From Acinetobacter lwoffii (GTDB taxonomy: Bacteria > Pseudomonadota > Gammaproteobacteria > Pseudomonadales > Moraxellaceae), in contig NZ_DCLL01000061.1 of assembly GCF_002321025.1 (NCBI RefSeq), positions 5,844 to 69,843 on the forward strand: a DNA stretch of 64,000 nt, in the 5' to 3' direction. A program made the translations under genes and the position numbers. Below are positions 8,636 through 15,850 of the stretch, piece after piece. The notes beneath the pieces were generated by a model, which ran no database searches, had not been told where the DNA came from, and was given only the letters and a program-made list of their open reading frames with translations. How positions within the stretch are numbered: the stretch's first letter is position 1; each line of letters begins with the position of its first letter.

Positions 8636-9118
8636 TTAGCCTGCTCGGTGATAAGGATGGTTGTTATTGATGCTCATGGCACGATAAAGCTGCTCGATCA
8701 GCATCACACGTACCAGAGGATGCGGCAGAGTTAACTTGGAAAGTGACCAGTGCCATGCAGCAGCTTTACGCACGGCTTCTGAGTGACCATCCGGTCCACC
8801 AATTGCAAGTGCTACATCATTGCCTTCCAGCATCCAGCCTTTCATGGTTTCAGCCAGTTTCTCGGTACTGAATTCGCGTCCGCCCACTTCTAGTGCAATC
8901 AGGGTTTCATTCTGCTTGAGCGCATTTAAAATGCTGTCGCCCTCAATATTGCGGTATTTCAGAATATCCGCTTCAGAATCATTTTTCCCGCGCTTGGCCA
9001 TCGGCAGTTCAATAATCTGGGTCTGTACAAAAGGCTGAATACGTTTGAAATAATCTTCAAAACCAGTCAGCACCCACGCTGGCATTTTTTGACCAATGGT
9101 CAGGATACGGATTTTCAT
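8636..9118 (-). CDS. rlmH: 23S rRNA (pseudouridine-1915-N3) methyltransferase
   Basis: SPOUT-family enzyme that methylates pseudouridine 1915 of 23S rRNA on assembled 70S ribosomes. Seen: the N-terminal strand MKIRILTIGQKMPAWV, the YFKRI segment, the SAM-knot motif AIGGPDGHSEAVRKAA, and the C-terminal LVRVMLIEQLYRAMSINNNH with the family ending PYHRAG. At 160 residues it is close to the E. coli 155. It is separated from mrdA, its usual E. coli neighbour. Confidence 0.96.
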   Translation of the reverse strand: MKIRILTIGQKMPAWVLTGFEDYFKRIQPFVQTQIIELPMAKRGKNDSEADILKYRNIEGDSILNALKQNETLIALEVGGREFSTEKLAETMKGWMLEGNDVALAIGGPDGHSEAVRKAAAWHWSLSKLTLPHPLVRVMLIEQLYRAMSINNNHPYHRAG

Positions 9119-9270
9119 ACAGACAGATCAATAATTGGATACCTCATTATAACGATCAAACAACATGAAGTTGAGCAGGGAAACAAATTGAAATTGAAAT
9201 GAGAGATTTAGTGTTGCTTTAATGTCCTTAGTTCAAGTATCCGCTTGATAAAGGAATGGAATAATAATAA

Positions 9271-10218
9271 ATGCGGAACAGTGTCATGATAAAAGGATGT
9301 TGTACTGTGCTGCTGTTACTGATAGGCCTCATGGGGCCTAGTCTCTGTGCAGCCAATTCGAGCAAAAATGCTCAGGTCTCTCATCTGGAATTATTTTTTA
9401 GCCAGATCATGAGTGTCGATGAATACCGAAATTATAAAAATCTAAAAGAGCTGAATCGGGTATCTGCCTGGATCAAAGGGCAGATGCAGCGCTTTGGTAT
9501 TCCATGCCAGTTTCAGGTTTATGTGGTCAATAACCTGAGTTACCGAAATGTCATCTGTAGCTTGGATACTCAAGCCAAAACCAAGATGGTGATGGGGGCA
9601 CATTATGATGTCTTTAGTGCCCGAAACGGTGCTGATAATAATGCCTCAGGGGTAGCGGGTTTACTGGAAACGGCAAGACTACTCGCTTTGCAAAAATCCA
9701 AGCTCAAACATGATGTCGAATTTGCTTTCTATACGCTTGAAGAGCCGCCTTTTTTCAAGACAGAACATATGGGCAGTTATATGCATGCCAAGTCTTTAAA
9801 AAAGCAGAAGCAGAAAATTGAGGGCGTGGTGATTCTGGATTCGATTGGTTATTTTGATGAACATCAGGTGCAGAGCTATCCGGTGGGATTAAAATGGATT
9901 TATCCACGACATGGTAACTTTATTGCAGCCATTGGGCATTTAGCCTCAACTGGCCTGACTGGAGATTATTGTGATGCCATGCAGCGTTTTAACCGTCTGG
10001 AATGTCAACGCTTTGTCAGCCCAAGTTTTGCTCAGGATATGAATTTCTCTGGCTATCTGAATTATGCCAAATTCAACTATTCGACCATGCTGATTACCGA
10101 TACTGCGAGTTATCGTAATCCTTATTACAATACCGAATTGGATACCCTCGACAAGCTTGATCTGAACAAGATGACTGATGTGATTGATGGATTGGTTACG
10201 ATGGCACTACAGCCATAA
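9271..10218 (+). CDS. Secreted M28 family zinc peptidase
   Basis: A 315-residue exported aminopeptidase-like protein. A hydrophobic signal (about residues 8-28, GCCTVLLLLIGLMGPSLCAA) is followed by an M28 core: HYDVFSA with the metal His and Asp, GADNNASGVAGLLE (second Asp), TLEEPPFF (catalytic Glu and metal Glu) and a late His/Asp region (ITDTASYRNPYYN). M28 enzymes cleave N-terminal residues from peptides. RBS AAGGAATGGA precedes ATG 9271; Met6 is an alternative start. It is a lone gene facing lon. Confidence 0.8.
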   Translation: MRNSVMIKGCCTVLLLLIGLMGPSLCAANSSKNAQVSHLELFFSQIMSVDEYRNYKNLKELNRVSAWIKGQMQRFGIPCQFQVYVVNNLSYRNVICSLDTQAKTKMVMGAHYDVFSARNGADNNASGVAGLLETARLLALQKSKLKHDVEFAFYTLEEPPFFKTEHMGSYMHAKSLKKQKQKIEGVVILDSIGYFDEHQVQSYPVGLKWIYPRHGNFIAAIGHLASTGLTGDYCDAMQRFNRLECQRFVSPSFAQDMNFSGYLNYAKFNYSTMLITDTASYRNPYYNTELDTLDKLDLNKMTDVIDGLVTMALQP

Positions 10219-10245
10219 TTCAGTTGTTTTATTCAATAACTCAAT

Positions 10246-10273
10246 AAAAAACCCTGCCGAAGCAGGGTTTTTT
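10246..10273. terminator. Bidirectional terminator between the M28 peptidase gene and lon
   Basis: Stem of 12 bp including AAAAAACCCTGC, a CGAA tetraloop, then GCAGGGTTTTTT. It is symmetrical and lies between two convergent stops. Confidence 0.93.
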
Positions 10274-10290
10274 ATACGAAACATCAAGTC

Positions 10291-12717
10291 TTAATGACGC
10301 GCTGCTTTCGCTTCTTCTTTGGTTTTCACAATTGGTGCTTTAACCAAGGCTTTTGGCAAAGAGGTCAGTGCCAGCGGTAAAATCTCATCAATCGATTTTA
10401 CGGCTTTAATTTCTAGACCTTCTTTGACATTTTCTGGAATTTCCGCCAGGTCACGTACGTTTTCCTGTGGAATGAATACCAACTTGATGCCACCACGATG
10501 GGCTGCAAGCAGTTTTTCTTTCAAGCCACCGATACGCAGCGCACGACCGCCCAGACTGGTTTCACCTGTCATCGCGATATCCGGACGAATCGGGATACCC
10601 GTGAAAGCAGATACCAGTGCTGTAGTCAAAGCCAAACCTGCCGATGGACCATCTTTCGGTGTTGCGCCTTCAGGTAAATGCACATGCACGTCGGTTTCTT
10701 CAAAGCGCGAGGCTTCGATGCCGAGTTCATCCGCACGGGTACGCACTACAGTCATTGCAGCAGTAATCGATTCTTTCATGACATCGCCAAGAGAACCGGT
10801 GGTAATGAACTTGCCTTTACCTGGTACTGCTGCAACTTCAATGGTCAGTAATTCACCACCAACAGAAGTCCAAGCCAGACCATTTACACGGCCGATTTGC
10901 GCTTCTTCTTCCGCCATACCGTAGTCAAATTTATGTGGACCTAAGTATTCTGGAAGATTCGCTGCGGTCACTTCAACCTGAAGGTTTTTAGATTTCTTGC
11001 TAACAGCCTCTTTCACCACTTTACGTGCAATTTTTGACACTTCACGTTCAAGGTTACGAACACCGGCTTCACGCGTATAACGGCGCACGATGTCACGAAT
11101 TGCTTCTTCATGCACGGTCAACTCTTTGGCACGTAGGCCATTGTTTTTGATGGCTTTAGGAACAAGGTAGCGGTCCGCAATATTGACTTTCTCTTCTTCG
11201 GTATAACCCGGAAGACGAATCACTTCCATACGGTCTAGCAGGGCCTCAGGAATGTTCATGCTGTTTGCGGTACAGATAAACATTACTTCAGACAGGTCCA
11301 GATCAAGATCCAGATAGTGATCGCTGAACTTGTTGTTCTGTGATGGATCAAGTACCTCAAGCATCGCAGAAGCCGGATCGCCACGGTAGTCTTGCGCCAT
11401 CTTGTCGATTTCATCGAGCAAGAATAACGGGTTTTTTACGCCCACTTTAGTCAATGACTGCACAATTTTACCTGGCATCGCACCGATATAGGTACGACGG
11501 TGACCGCGAATTTCCGCTTCATCACGTACGCCGCCCAGCGCCATACGCACGAACTCACGACCAGTCGCCTTGGCAATTGATTCACCGAGTGAAGTTTTAC
11601 CCACACCTGGAGGACCAACCAAGCATAGAATCGGACCACGCAATTTTTTCACACGTGACTGAACTGCCAGATATTCCACAATACGATCTTTGACATCGTC
11701 TAGACCATAGTGGTCTGCATCCAGAATTTCCTGTGCTTTGTTCAGGTTAATACTGACTTTGCTGGCTTTATTCCACGGTGTATCTAGAATGACTTCCAGA
11801 TAGTTACGTACCACAGCAGCTTCACTTGAAGCAGGCTGCATCGCTTTCAGTTTACGGAATTCAGCTTCTGCTTTTTTGCGTACATGCTCAGGCAAATCTG
11901 CTTCAGCAAGACGTTTTTCAATTTCAGCGACATCATCTTCCGCGCCGCCGTTCATATCTGAAAGCTCGCGCTGAATGACTTTCATTTTTTCATTCAGGAA
12001 GTATTCGCGCTGGTTCTTTTCCATCTGACGTTTAACAGAATCATGCAGGGTTTGCTCGATCTGTTGTTCTTCAGACTGTTGCAATAGATAAGTCATCAGC
12101 TCAGTCAAATGTGCTTCGAATTCGTCATGTTCCAGGAATTTCTGTTTGACATCAATATTTAATGGAACACGGGTTGCGACGAAGAACAATAACTGTAATA
12201 GATCTTCAATTTTGTTGGCTGCGGTGATCAGTTCACGCGCATTACGAAGTTTCGCTTCTGCATATTGAGCGAAAAGCGCACGTAATTCCTGCAAGCGCAC
12301 AGCTTGGGTGTCTGCATCGACGCTCACCGTCATTGGGCTGAGTTCATGCTCTGCTGTCAGATACTCAGTTTCGTCAATGATGGTTTTCAGCTTGGCACGG
12401 TGCAGGCCTTCGATCAGGACTTTAATACAGTTTTCATCATTTTCGTGATTCACAACTTGCACAATCTTCGCGACAGTACCGTATTGATATAAATTGTCGT
12501 GATCAATTTCTTCTGTAAGCGAATCTTTTTGCGCAACTACAAATACTAGATTGTCACTGTTACGAGCCACATCAACTGCATTGATCGATTTTTCACGACC
12601 GACAAACAGCGCAATTTGCATATGCGGATAAACCACCACATCACGCAGCGCCAAAAGGGGTAGTACACTTGGAACCTGAGGCTCTAAGGTTTCTTGATTC
12701 ATAATAATTTCAGACAT
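10291..12717 (-). CDS. lon: ATP-dependent Lon protease
   Basis: Hexameric AAA+ serine protease for misfolded and regulatory proteins. About 808 residues: N-terminal substrate-binding domain (LPLLALRDVVVYPHMQIALFVGR), coiled coil (NEKMKVIQRELSDM), Walker A GPPGVGKTS near 370, Walker B FLLDEIDKM, sensor region, and a C-terminal S16 domain with the Ser-Lys dyad in PKDGPSAGLAL and IGGLKEKLLAAHRGG. The C-terminus is Lys/Ala rich (KAPIVKTKEEAKAARH). An upstream GTG at 12723 is possible, but AGGAG lies five bases before the ATG at 12717, which is chosen. A weak heat-shock-like promoter lies upstream. Confidence 0.97.
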   Translation of the reverse strand: MSEIIMNQETLEPQVPSVLPLLALRDVVVYPHMQIALFVGREKSINAVDVARNSDNLVFVVAQKDSLTEEIDHDNLYQYGTVAKIVQVVNHENDENCIKVLIEGLHRAKLKTIIDETEYLTAEHELSPMTVSVDADTQAVRLQELRALFAQYAEAKLRNARELITAANKIEDLLQLLFFVATRVPLNIDVKQKFLEHDEFEAHLTELMTYLLQQSEEQQIEQTLHDSVKRQMEKNQREYFLNEKMKVIQRELSDMNGGAEDDVAEIEKRLAEADLPEHVRKKAEAEFRKLKAMQPASSEAAVVRNYLEVILDTPWNKASKVSINLNKAQEILDADHYGLDDVKDRIVEYLAVQSRVKKLRGPILCLVGPPGVGKTSLGESIAKATGREFVRMALGGVRDEAEIRGHRRTYIGAMPGKIVQSLTKVGVKNPLFLLDEIDKMAQDYRGDPASAMLEVLDPSQNNKFSDHYLDLDLDLSEVMFICTANSMNIPEALLDRMEVIRLPGYTEEEKVNIADRYLVPKAIKNNGLRAKELTVHEEAIRDIVRRYTREAGVRNLEREVSKIARKVVKEAVSKKSKNLQVEVTAANLPEYLGPHKFDYGMAEEEAQIGRVNGLAWTSVGGELLTIEVAAVPGKGKFITTGSLGDVMKESITAAMTVVRTRADELGIEASRFEETDVHVHLPEGATPKDGPSAGLALTTALVSAFTGIPIRPDIAMTGETSLGGRALRIGGLKEKLLAAHRGGIKLVFIPQENVRDLAEIPENVKEGLEIKAVKSIDEILPLALTSLPKALVKAPIVKTKEEAKAARH

Positions 12718-12762
12718 GAGCACTCCTAATGAGTGACAACGGTGTTGCCATGCTTTTAATAG

Positions 12763-12789
12763 TGATGGGTAATTTTAAAAATACAAGGG
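12763..12789 (-). promoter_or_regulatory. Candidate heat-shock (sigma-32) promoter of lon
   Basis: On the minus strand CCCTTGTAT, 10 bp, then ACCCATCA resemble the sigma-32 consensus boxes (CTTGAAA and CCCCATnT). The spacer is slightly short and both boxes have mismatches, so this is only a suggestion supported by lon being a known heat-shock gene elsewhere. Confidence 0.3.
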
Positions 12790-12864
12790 CAGTTAAGATT
12801 AAATTGTATGAAAAATGACTAATTATGTGATTTTAAAGTAGTTAGCAAGGGTAAAATTACAAAA

Positions 12865-13446
12865 TTATCGTTTGAACTTTATAAAAATTGTCGGGGTGAT
12901 TAAAGCATCAAGGGGCTGATCCCATGTTTCACGTTTTAACGGCTGTGCCAGCAGTTGAAAGTCATGTGCCAGCCCCAGACGAAATGGACGCCCGGGCGCA
13001 GAAGCCAAGGTTCGATCATAAAAACCACCTCCCATCCCAATCCGGGTGCCTGAAGTGTCACAGGCCAGCAGTGGCATGAGCAATAGATCCAGTTTGGAAA
13101 CATGCACACCACGAGTGCTCATGGGCTCGCGCATACCCAGCCGATGATGGGCAAAGCGCTTATTATGATATTGATGCTGGCTGATCCGAATCCAGACTAG
13201 CTGTTGATTCATGTCGCAAATCGCAGGGAGATACACCTGTTTGCCCAGTTTAAAGCAGCGTTCAATAATTGCCTGGGTTTGAATCTCACCAAAAGCATGC
13301 AAATACAGGCCAATACGTTGGGCATGAATAAATTCTGGACTGCGGATTAGGCGGTTTAAAACTTTTTGTGCAGACTGCCTTTGCTCAAATTTAGAGAGAT
13401 GACGACGCGTTTTACGAAGGTATCTTCTTAATTCCTGAATGGTCAT
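12865..13446 (-). CDS. 5-formyltetrahydrofolate cyclo-ligase
   Basis: Converts 5-formyl-THF to 5,10-methenyl-THF using ATP (YgfA/Fau/MTHFS family). The 193 residues carry the N-terminal basic helix (RRYLRKTRRHLSKFEQ), the folate region (IGLYLHAFGEIQTQAII) and the ATP-binding signature GTRIGMGGGFYDR at about 142-154. In most gammaproteobacteria this gene follows 6S RNA (ssrS) after zapA; here 6S RNA and zapA sit 9 kb away, so the gene is on its own. The 147 bp to lon hold no clear terminator. Confidence 0.9.
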   Translation of the reverse strand: MTIQELRRYLRKTRRHLSKFEQRQSAQKVLNRLIRSPEFIHAQRIGLYLHAFGEIQTQAIIERCFKLGKQVYLPAICDMNQQLVWIRISQHQYHNKRFAHHRLGMREPMSTRGVHVSKLDLLLMPLLACDTSGTRIGMGGGFYDRTLASAPGRPFRLGLAHDFQLLAQPLKRETWDQPLDALITPTIFIKFKR

Positions 13447-13884
13447 AGGGCAAAAAGCATATGCAACAAAATTGTGCTCTAGTCTAAGTGGGAATTCTGG
13501 AAAAGTAAAAAATAATTATGAGCTGCAATTTTATATTATTCCGTATCTGCTTATTTAAATTCGGCTAATTTTGCCAGCAGTCTCAAAGTTCAAAAACTAA
13601 AAAGCTGTTGCATCACTGGTTTTTAAATTGTCATGAGAAAGGAGATTCAATCTGGTTGATTCACGATTTTCCAAGCAATCCATCGTTCAGTGACAAACTC
13701 TGGAAACGCATCAATTTAAGCACTTTGAAACAGCTTTCGATCAATAAAAATACAATTCTAAAGTAGGTTTATTCTGTTTTTTGGTGAAAGATAGACAAGG
13801 GATCATATGACTATTCTCGACCGATATATGAGACACATTGTACTTAGGCAGAGCGCGTAAGACCTAAATCAATGGAGATTGAAC
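13447..13884. other. Intergenic region with no recognised feature
   Basis: 438 bp between the divergent cyclo-ligase gene and the VOC gene. No credible ORF, tRNA or 6S-like RNA. The right end has GGAG placed for the VOC gene. Nothing else is claimed. Confidence 0.5.
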
Positions 13885-14370
13885 ATGATGAATATTGCGA
13901 AGAACACCATCTGCCTCTGGTACGATGACGATGCCGAAGGTGCAGCACGATTTTATGCAGAAACCTTTCCAGACTCCTCAATTGGCGCGATCAACCTTGC
14001 CCCTGGAGATTATCCCTCTGGGAAAGAAGGTGATGTCATTACGGTCGAATTTACAGTAATGGGCGTTGCCTGCATCGGGTTGAACGGTGGTCCTAGTTTT
14101 CAGCATAATGAAACATTTTCATTTCAGGTGGCGACTGAAGACCAAGAGGAAACAGATCGCTACTGGAATGCCATTGTGGGCAATGGCGGTCAGGAAAGTG
14201 AGTGTGGCTGGTGCAAGGACAAGTGGGGCATTTCCTGGCAGATTACGCCAGCGGTCCTCATCAACGCCTGTAACAGTCCTGACCGTGCTGCGGCCAAGCG
14301 CGCATTTAATGCGATGATGACCATGAAGAAAATTGACATCTCCGTGATCGAAGCAGCATTTCGTGGTTAA
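13885..14370 (+). CDS. VOC family protein (PhnB-like, 3-demethylubiquinone-methyltransferase-like fold)
   Basis: A 161-residue glyoxalase/bleomycin-resistance superfamily protein of the PhnB-like subgroup. Typical features: CLWYDDDAEGAARFYAETFPDSSIGAI at the start, VEFTVMGVACIGLNGGPSFQHNETFSFQV, and DRYWNAIVGNGGQESECGWCKDKWGISWQITP. Members are often annotated as 3-demethylubiquinone-9 methyltransferase, but they lack a methyltransferase fold and their reaction is unknown. The ATG at 13885 has GGAG seven bases upstream; an earlier TTG is rejected. Codon use looks more GC-rich than in neighbouring genes. Confidence 0.85.
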   Translation: MMNIAKNTICLWYDDDAEGAARFYAETFPDSSIGAINLAPGDYPSGKEGDVITVEFTVMGVACIGLNGGPSFQHNETFSFQVATEDQEETDRYWNAIVGNGGQESECGWCKDKWGISWQITPAVLINACNSPDRAAAKRAFNAMMTMKKIDISVIEAAFRG

Positions 14371-14569
14371 GCGCCAAAGATATTGTCTTTCATTGCAGTT
14401 GATATTGCTGTGTAGCGCAATTTCACTCCAATTAGGATCTTCTCCTTTCTTTTGATCAACTCAAATTATCCCTCAACTCTATAAGGATACGTTACAAAAA
14501 TTACAGATTAATCCAACTTGATCTGAACCTAAATCCAATTTCTTCATGATGATTCAAGGAGAATGTGCC

Positions 14570-15160
14570 ATGAATTTTCCTCAATTACAGCTTATGGCGG
14601 GATGGGTCGCGCTGTCTGCACCTGCCGCTTTAGCCGTTGAACCGCCCATGTCGGGCAAAGCCAGCTCAGGCGCAGCTTCATCTGCTGCCGATAAGAAAGC
14701 CATTGCAAGTGCCATGACTGCTGCACCTAAGAAAGTAGCCGCTGCAGCCACGATTGTCGCTGTCGGTGCAGATGGCAAAATGCGTACCTTGCGCAAGGGC
14801 AATAATGGTTTTACCTGTATGCCGGATAATCCGACCACGCCAGGTCCAGACCCAATGTGCATGGATCAGGCCGCTCTAGAATGGGCAGAAGCCTGGATGG
14901 GACATAAACCGCCTACAGTTGGGAAAGTAGGCTTTATGTATATGCTGGCAGGGGGCACGGATGCCAGTAATGTCGATCCTTATGCCAAGAAGCCTATTAC
15001 GGGCAATCATTGGGTCAAAACGGGTCACCATGTCATGATCGTCGGTGCTGAAGCTCGTTTCTATGATATGTATCCTAAGCATACGCAACCGGATACCGCT
15101 GTGCCCTATGTCATGTGGTCTGGGACGCCTTATCAGCACTTAATGATTCCTGTGAAGTAA
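14570..15160 (+). CDS. Secreted protein of unknown function
   Basis: I do not recognise a named family. The 196-residue product begins with a signal-like segment (MNFPQLQLMAGWVALSAPAALA), then a low-complexity Ala/Ser/Lys linker (GKASSGAASSAADKKAIASA) and a compact conserved-looking domain rich in Met, Trp, Gly and Pro: GFTCMPDNPTTPGPDPMCMDQ, EWAEAWMGHKPP, GFMYMLAGGTDASN, GHHVMIVG, PYVMWSGTPYQHLMIP. Two cysteines may pair. ATG 14570 with AAGGAGA eight bases upstream is preferred over the ATG at 14546. GC content by eye is higher than its surroundings, which suggests acquisition. Met/His richness would allow a metal-related role, but that is a guess. Confidence 0.6.
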   Translation: MNFPQLQLMAGWVALSAPAALAVEPPMSGKASSGAASSAADKKAIASAMTAAPKKVAAAATIVAVGADGKMRTLRKGNNGFTCMPDNPTTPGPDPMCMDQAALEWAEAWMGHKPPTVGKVGFMYMLAGGTDASNVDPYAKKPITGNHWVKTGHHVMIVGAEARFYDMYPKHTQPDTAVPYVMWSGTPYQHLMIPVK

Positions 15161-15266
15161 TGAATCACCACAATGACGAATGCACGCTGATTCAACCTTT
15201 CAATTCAGGTATTTAATACACTCAATTTTTATGACTGTCCTAAGCTATAAATAGAATAGTTCACTT

Positions 15267-15292
15267 AAAAGCTCATCAAAAGATGGGCTTTT
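15267..15292 (+). terminator. Terminator of the secreted-protein gene
   Basis: Stem AAAAGCTCATC/GATGGGCTTTT (one G-T pair) with an AAAA loop, followed by ATAT. Confidence 0.7.
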
Positions 15293-15465
15293 ATATCAGC
15301 ATTGCAAAAGTTGAAATAATACAGATCATGCAATATGAGTTTCAGAATAATTTTTGCACTGAATTGAAAACAGGCTGAACCAAAAACAATCATCTAACGA
15401 AATTCTCCCCAATTTATACATCTTAAATTTTATTAAAATATTGAAAATAATATAGAAAATTAAAC

Positions 15466-15482
15466 TGGCATAAGTTCTGCAT
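15466..15482 (+). promoter_or_regulatory. Sigma-54 (RpoN) promoter candidate for the urea carboxylase unit
   Basis: TGGCATAAGTTCTGCAT has the invariant GG and GC dinucleotides separated by exactly ten bases (GG 15467-15468, GC 15479-15480) and matches the -24 TGGCA and -12 TGC(A/T) boxes. Sigma-54 control fits nitrogen-limitation expression of a urea-using enzyme. Confidence 0.65.
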
Positions 15483-15485
15483 AAC

Positions 15486-15517
15486 TGTATTCAAACTTGG
15501 ATACAAGATTGGATGCA
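15486..15517. promoter_or_regulatory. GntR-type operator candidate
   Basis: TGTATTCAA-AC-TTGGATACA is a 9-2-9 inverted repeat with one mismatch, placed over the expected transcription start of the sigma-54 promoter. A third half-site TTGGATGCA follows at 15509-15517. The TTG-n-ATACAA core resembles operators of FCD-type GntR repressors; the gntR gene downstream is the obvious candidate ligand. Confidence 0.5.
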
Positions 15518-15519
15518 GA

Positions 15520-15726
15520 ATGCTTCATCAGAAAATGATCGGCTGGACAGTCTCAAAATGGCGCGATGCCCATCAGGAAAAACAGCTTCAACTGAATCAT
15601 TTTGCTCAATGCATTACCCATGTTGAAGTGGGTGAACTTGTCTGGATTTCGGTTGCGACTTCTGCACCTCTTCAAGCAAAAATCGATGCATTTAAAAAAG
15701 CTGTATTTACGGACGGTATGCATTAA
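15520..15726 (+). CDS. Small ORF of unknown function ahead of urea carboxylase
   Basis: A possible 68-residue product (MLHQKMIGWTVSKWRDAHQE ... SAPLQAKIDAFKKAVFTDGMH) in the leader between the sigma-54 promoter and the urea carboxylase start. I do not recognise it. It is mildly basic with no signal or membrane span, and has a poor ribosome-binding site. It could be a real small gene, the remnant of a former operon member, or chance coding in a 350-base leader. The remaining 124 bp to the next start hold no feature except the RBS-like AGGGGATT. Confidence 0.35.
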   Translation: MLHQKMIGWTVSKWRDAHQEKQLQLNHFAQCITHVEVGELVWISVATSAPLQAKIDAFKKAVFTDGMH

Positions 15727-15850
15727 AGGCTGCGACAGAGAGCAGCGAACATAGTCGATAGCGGGTTTATATACAGCAGCTGAATCAGAAAAAAATGAAA
15801 TAGATCCATTCATCAGATTCAAAAAATAGAGAGAATAATAGGGGATTCAC

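Larger units (their letters stand above)
15161..15519. other. Intergenic region carrying a terminator, a sigma-54 promoter and an operator candidate
   Basis: 359 bp between the secreted-protein gene and the small ORF ahead of urea carboxylase. It contains a terminator (15267-15292), an AT-rich stretch (15400-15465) where an activator or IHF could bind, then the -24/-12 motif and palindrome listed separately. No ykkC/guanidine-I type motif is recognisable. Confidence 0.6.

Noticed and set aside
10319..10924. Long open frame (201 codons) on the plus strand
   Set aside because: It lies wholly inside lon on the opposite strand, has low-complexity Ser/Arg composition and no family resemblance.
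13447..13884. Possible second 6S RNA or IS remnant upstream of the cyclo-ligase gene
   Set aside because: No closing-stem arms, no terminal inverted repeats and no transposase-like frame could be found.
15300..15850. Possible guanidine-I (ykkC) riboswitch before urea carboxylase
   Set aside because: I looked for the conserved core elements of ykkC RNA and found none; the region is explained by a promoter, palindrome and leader.
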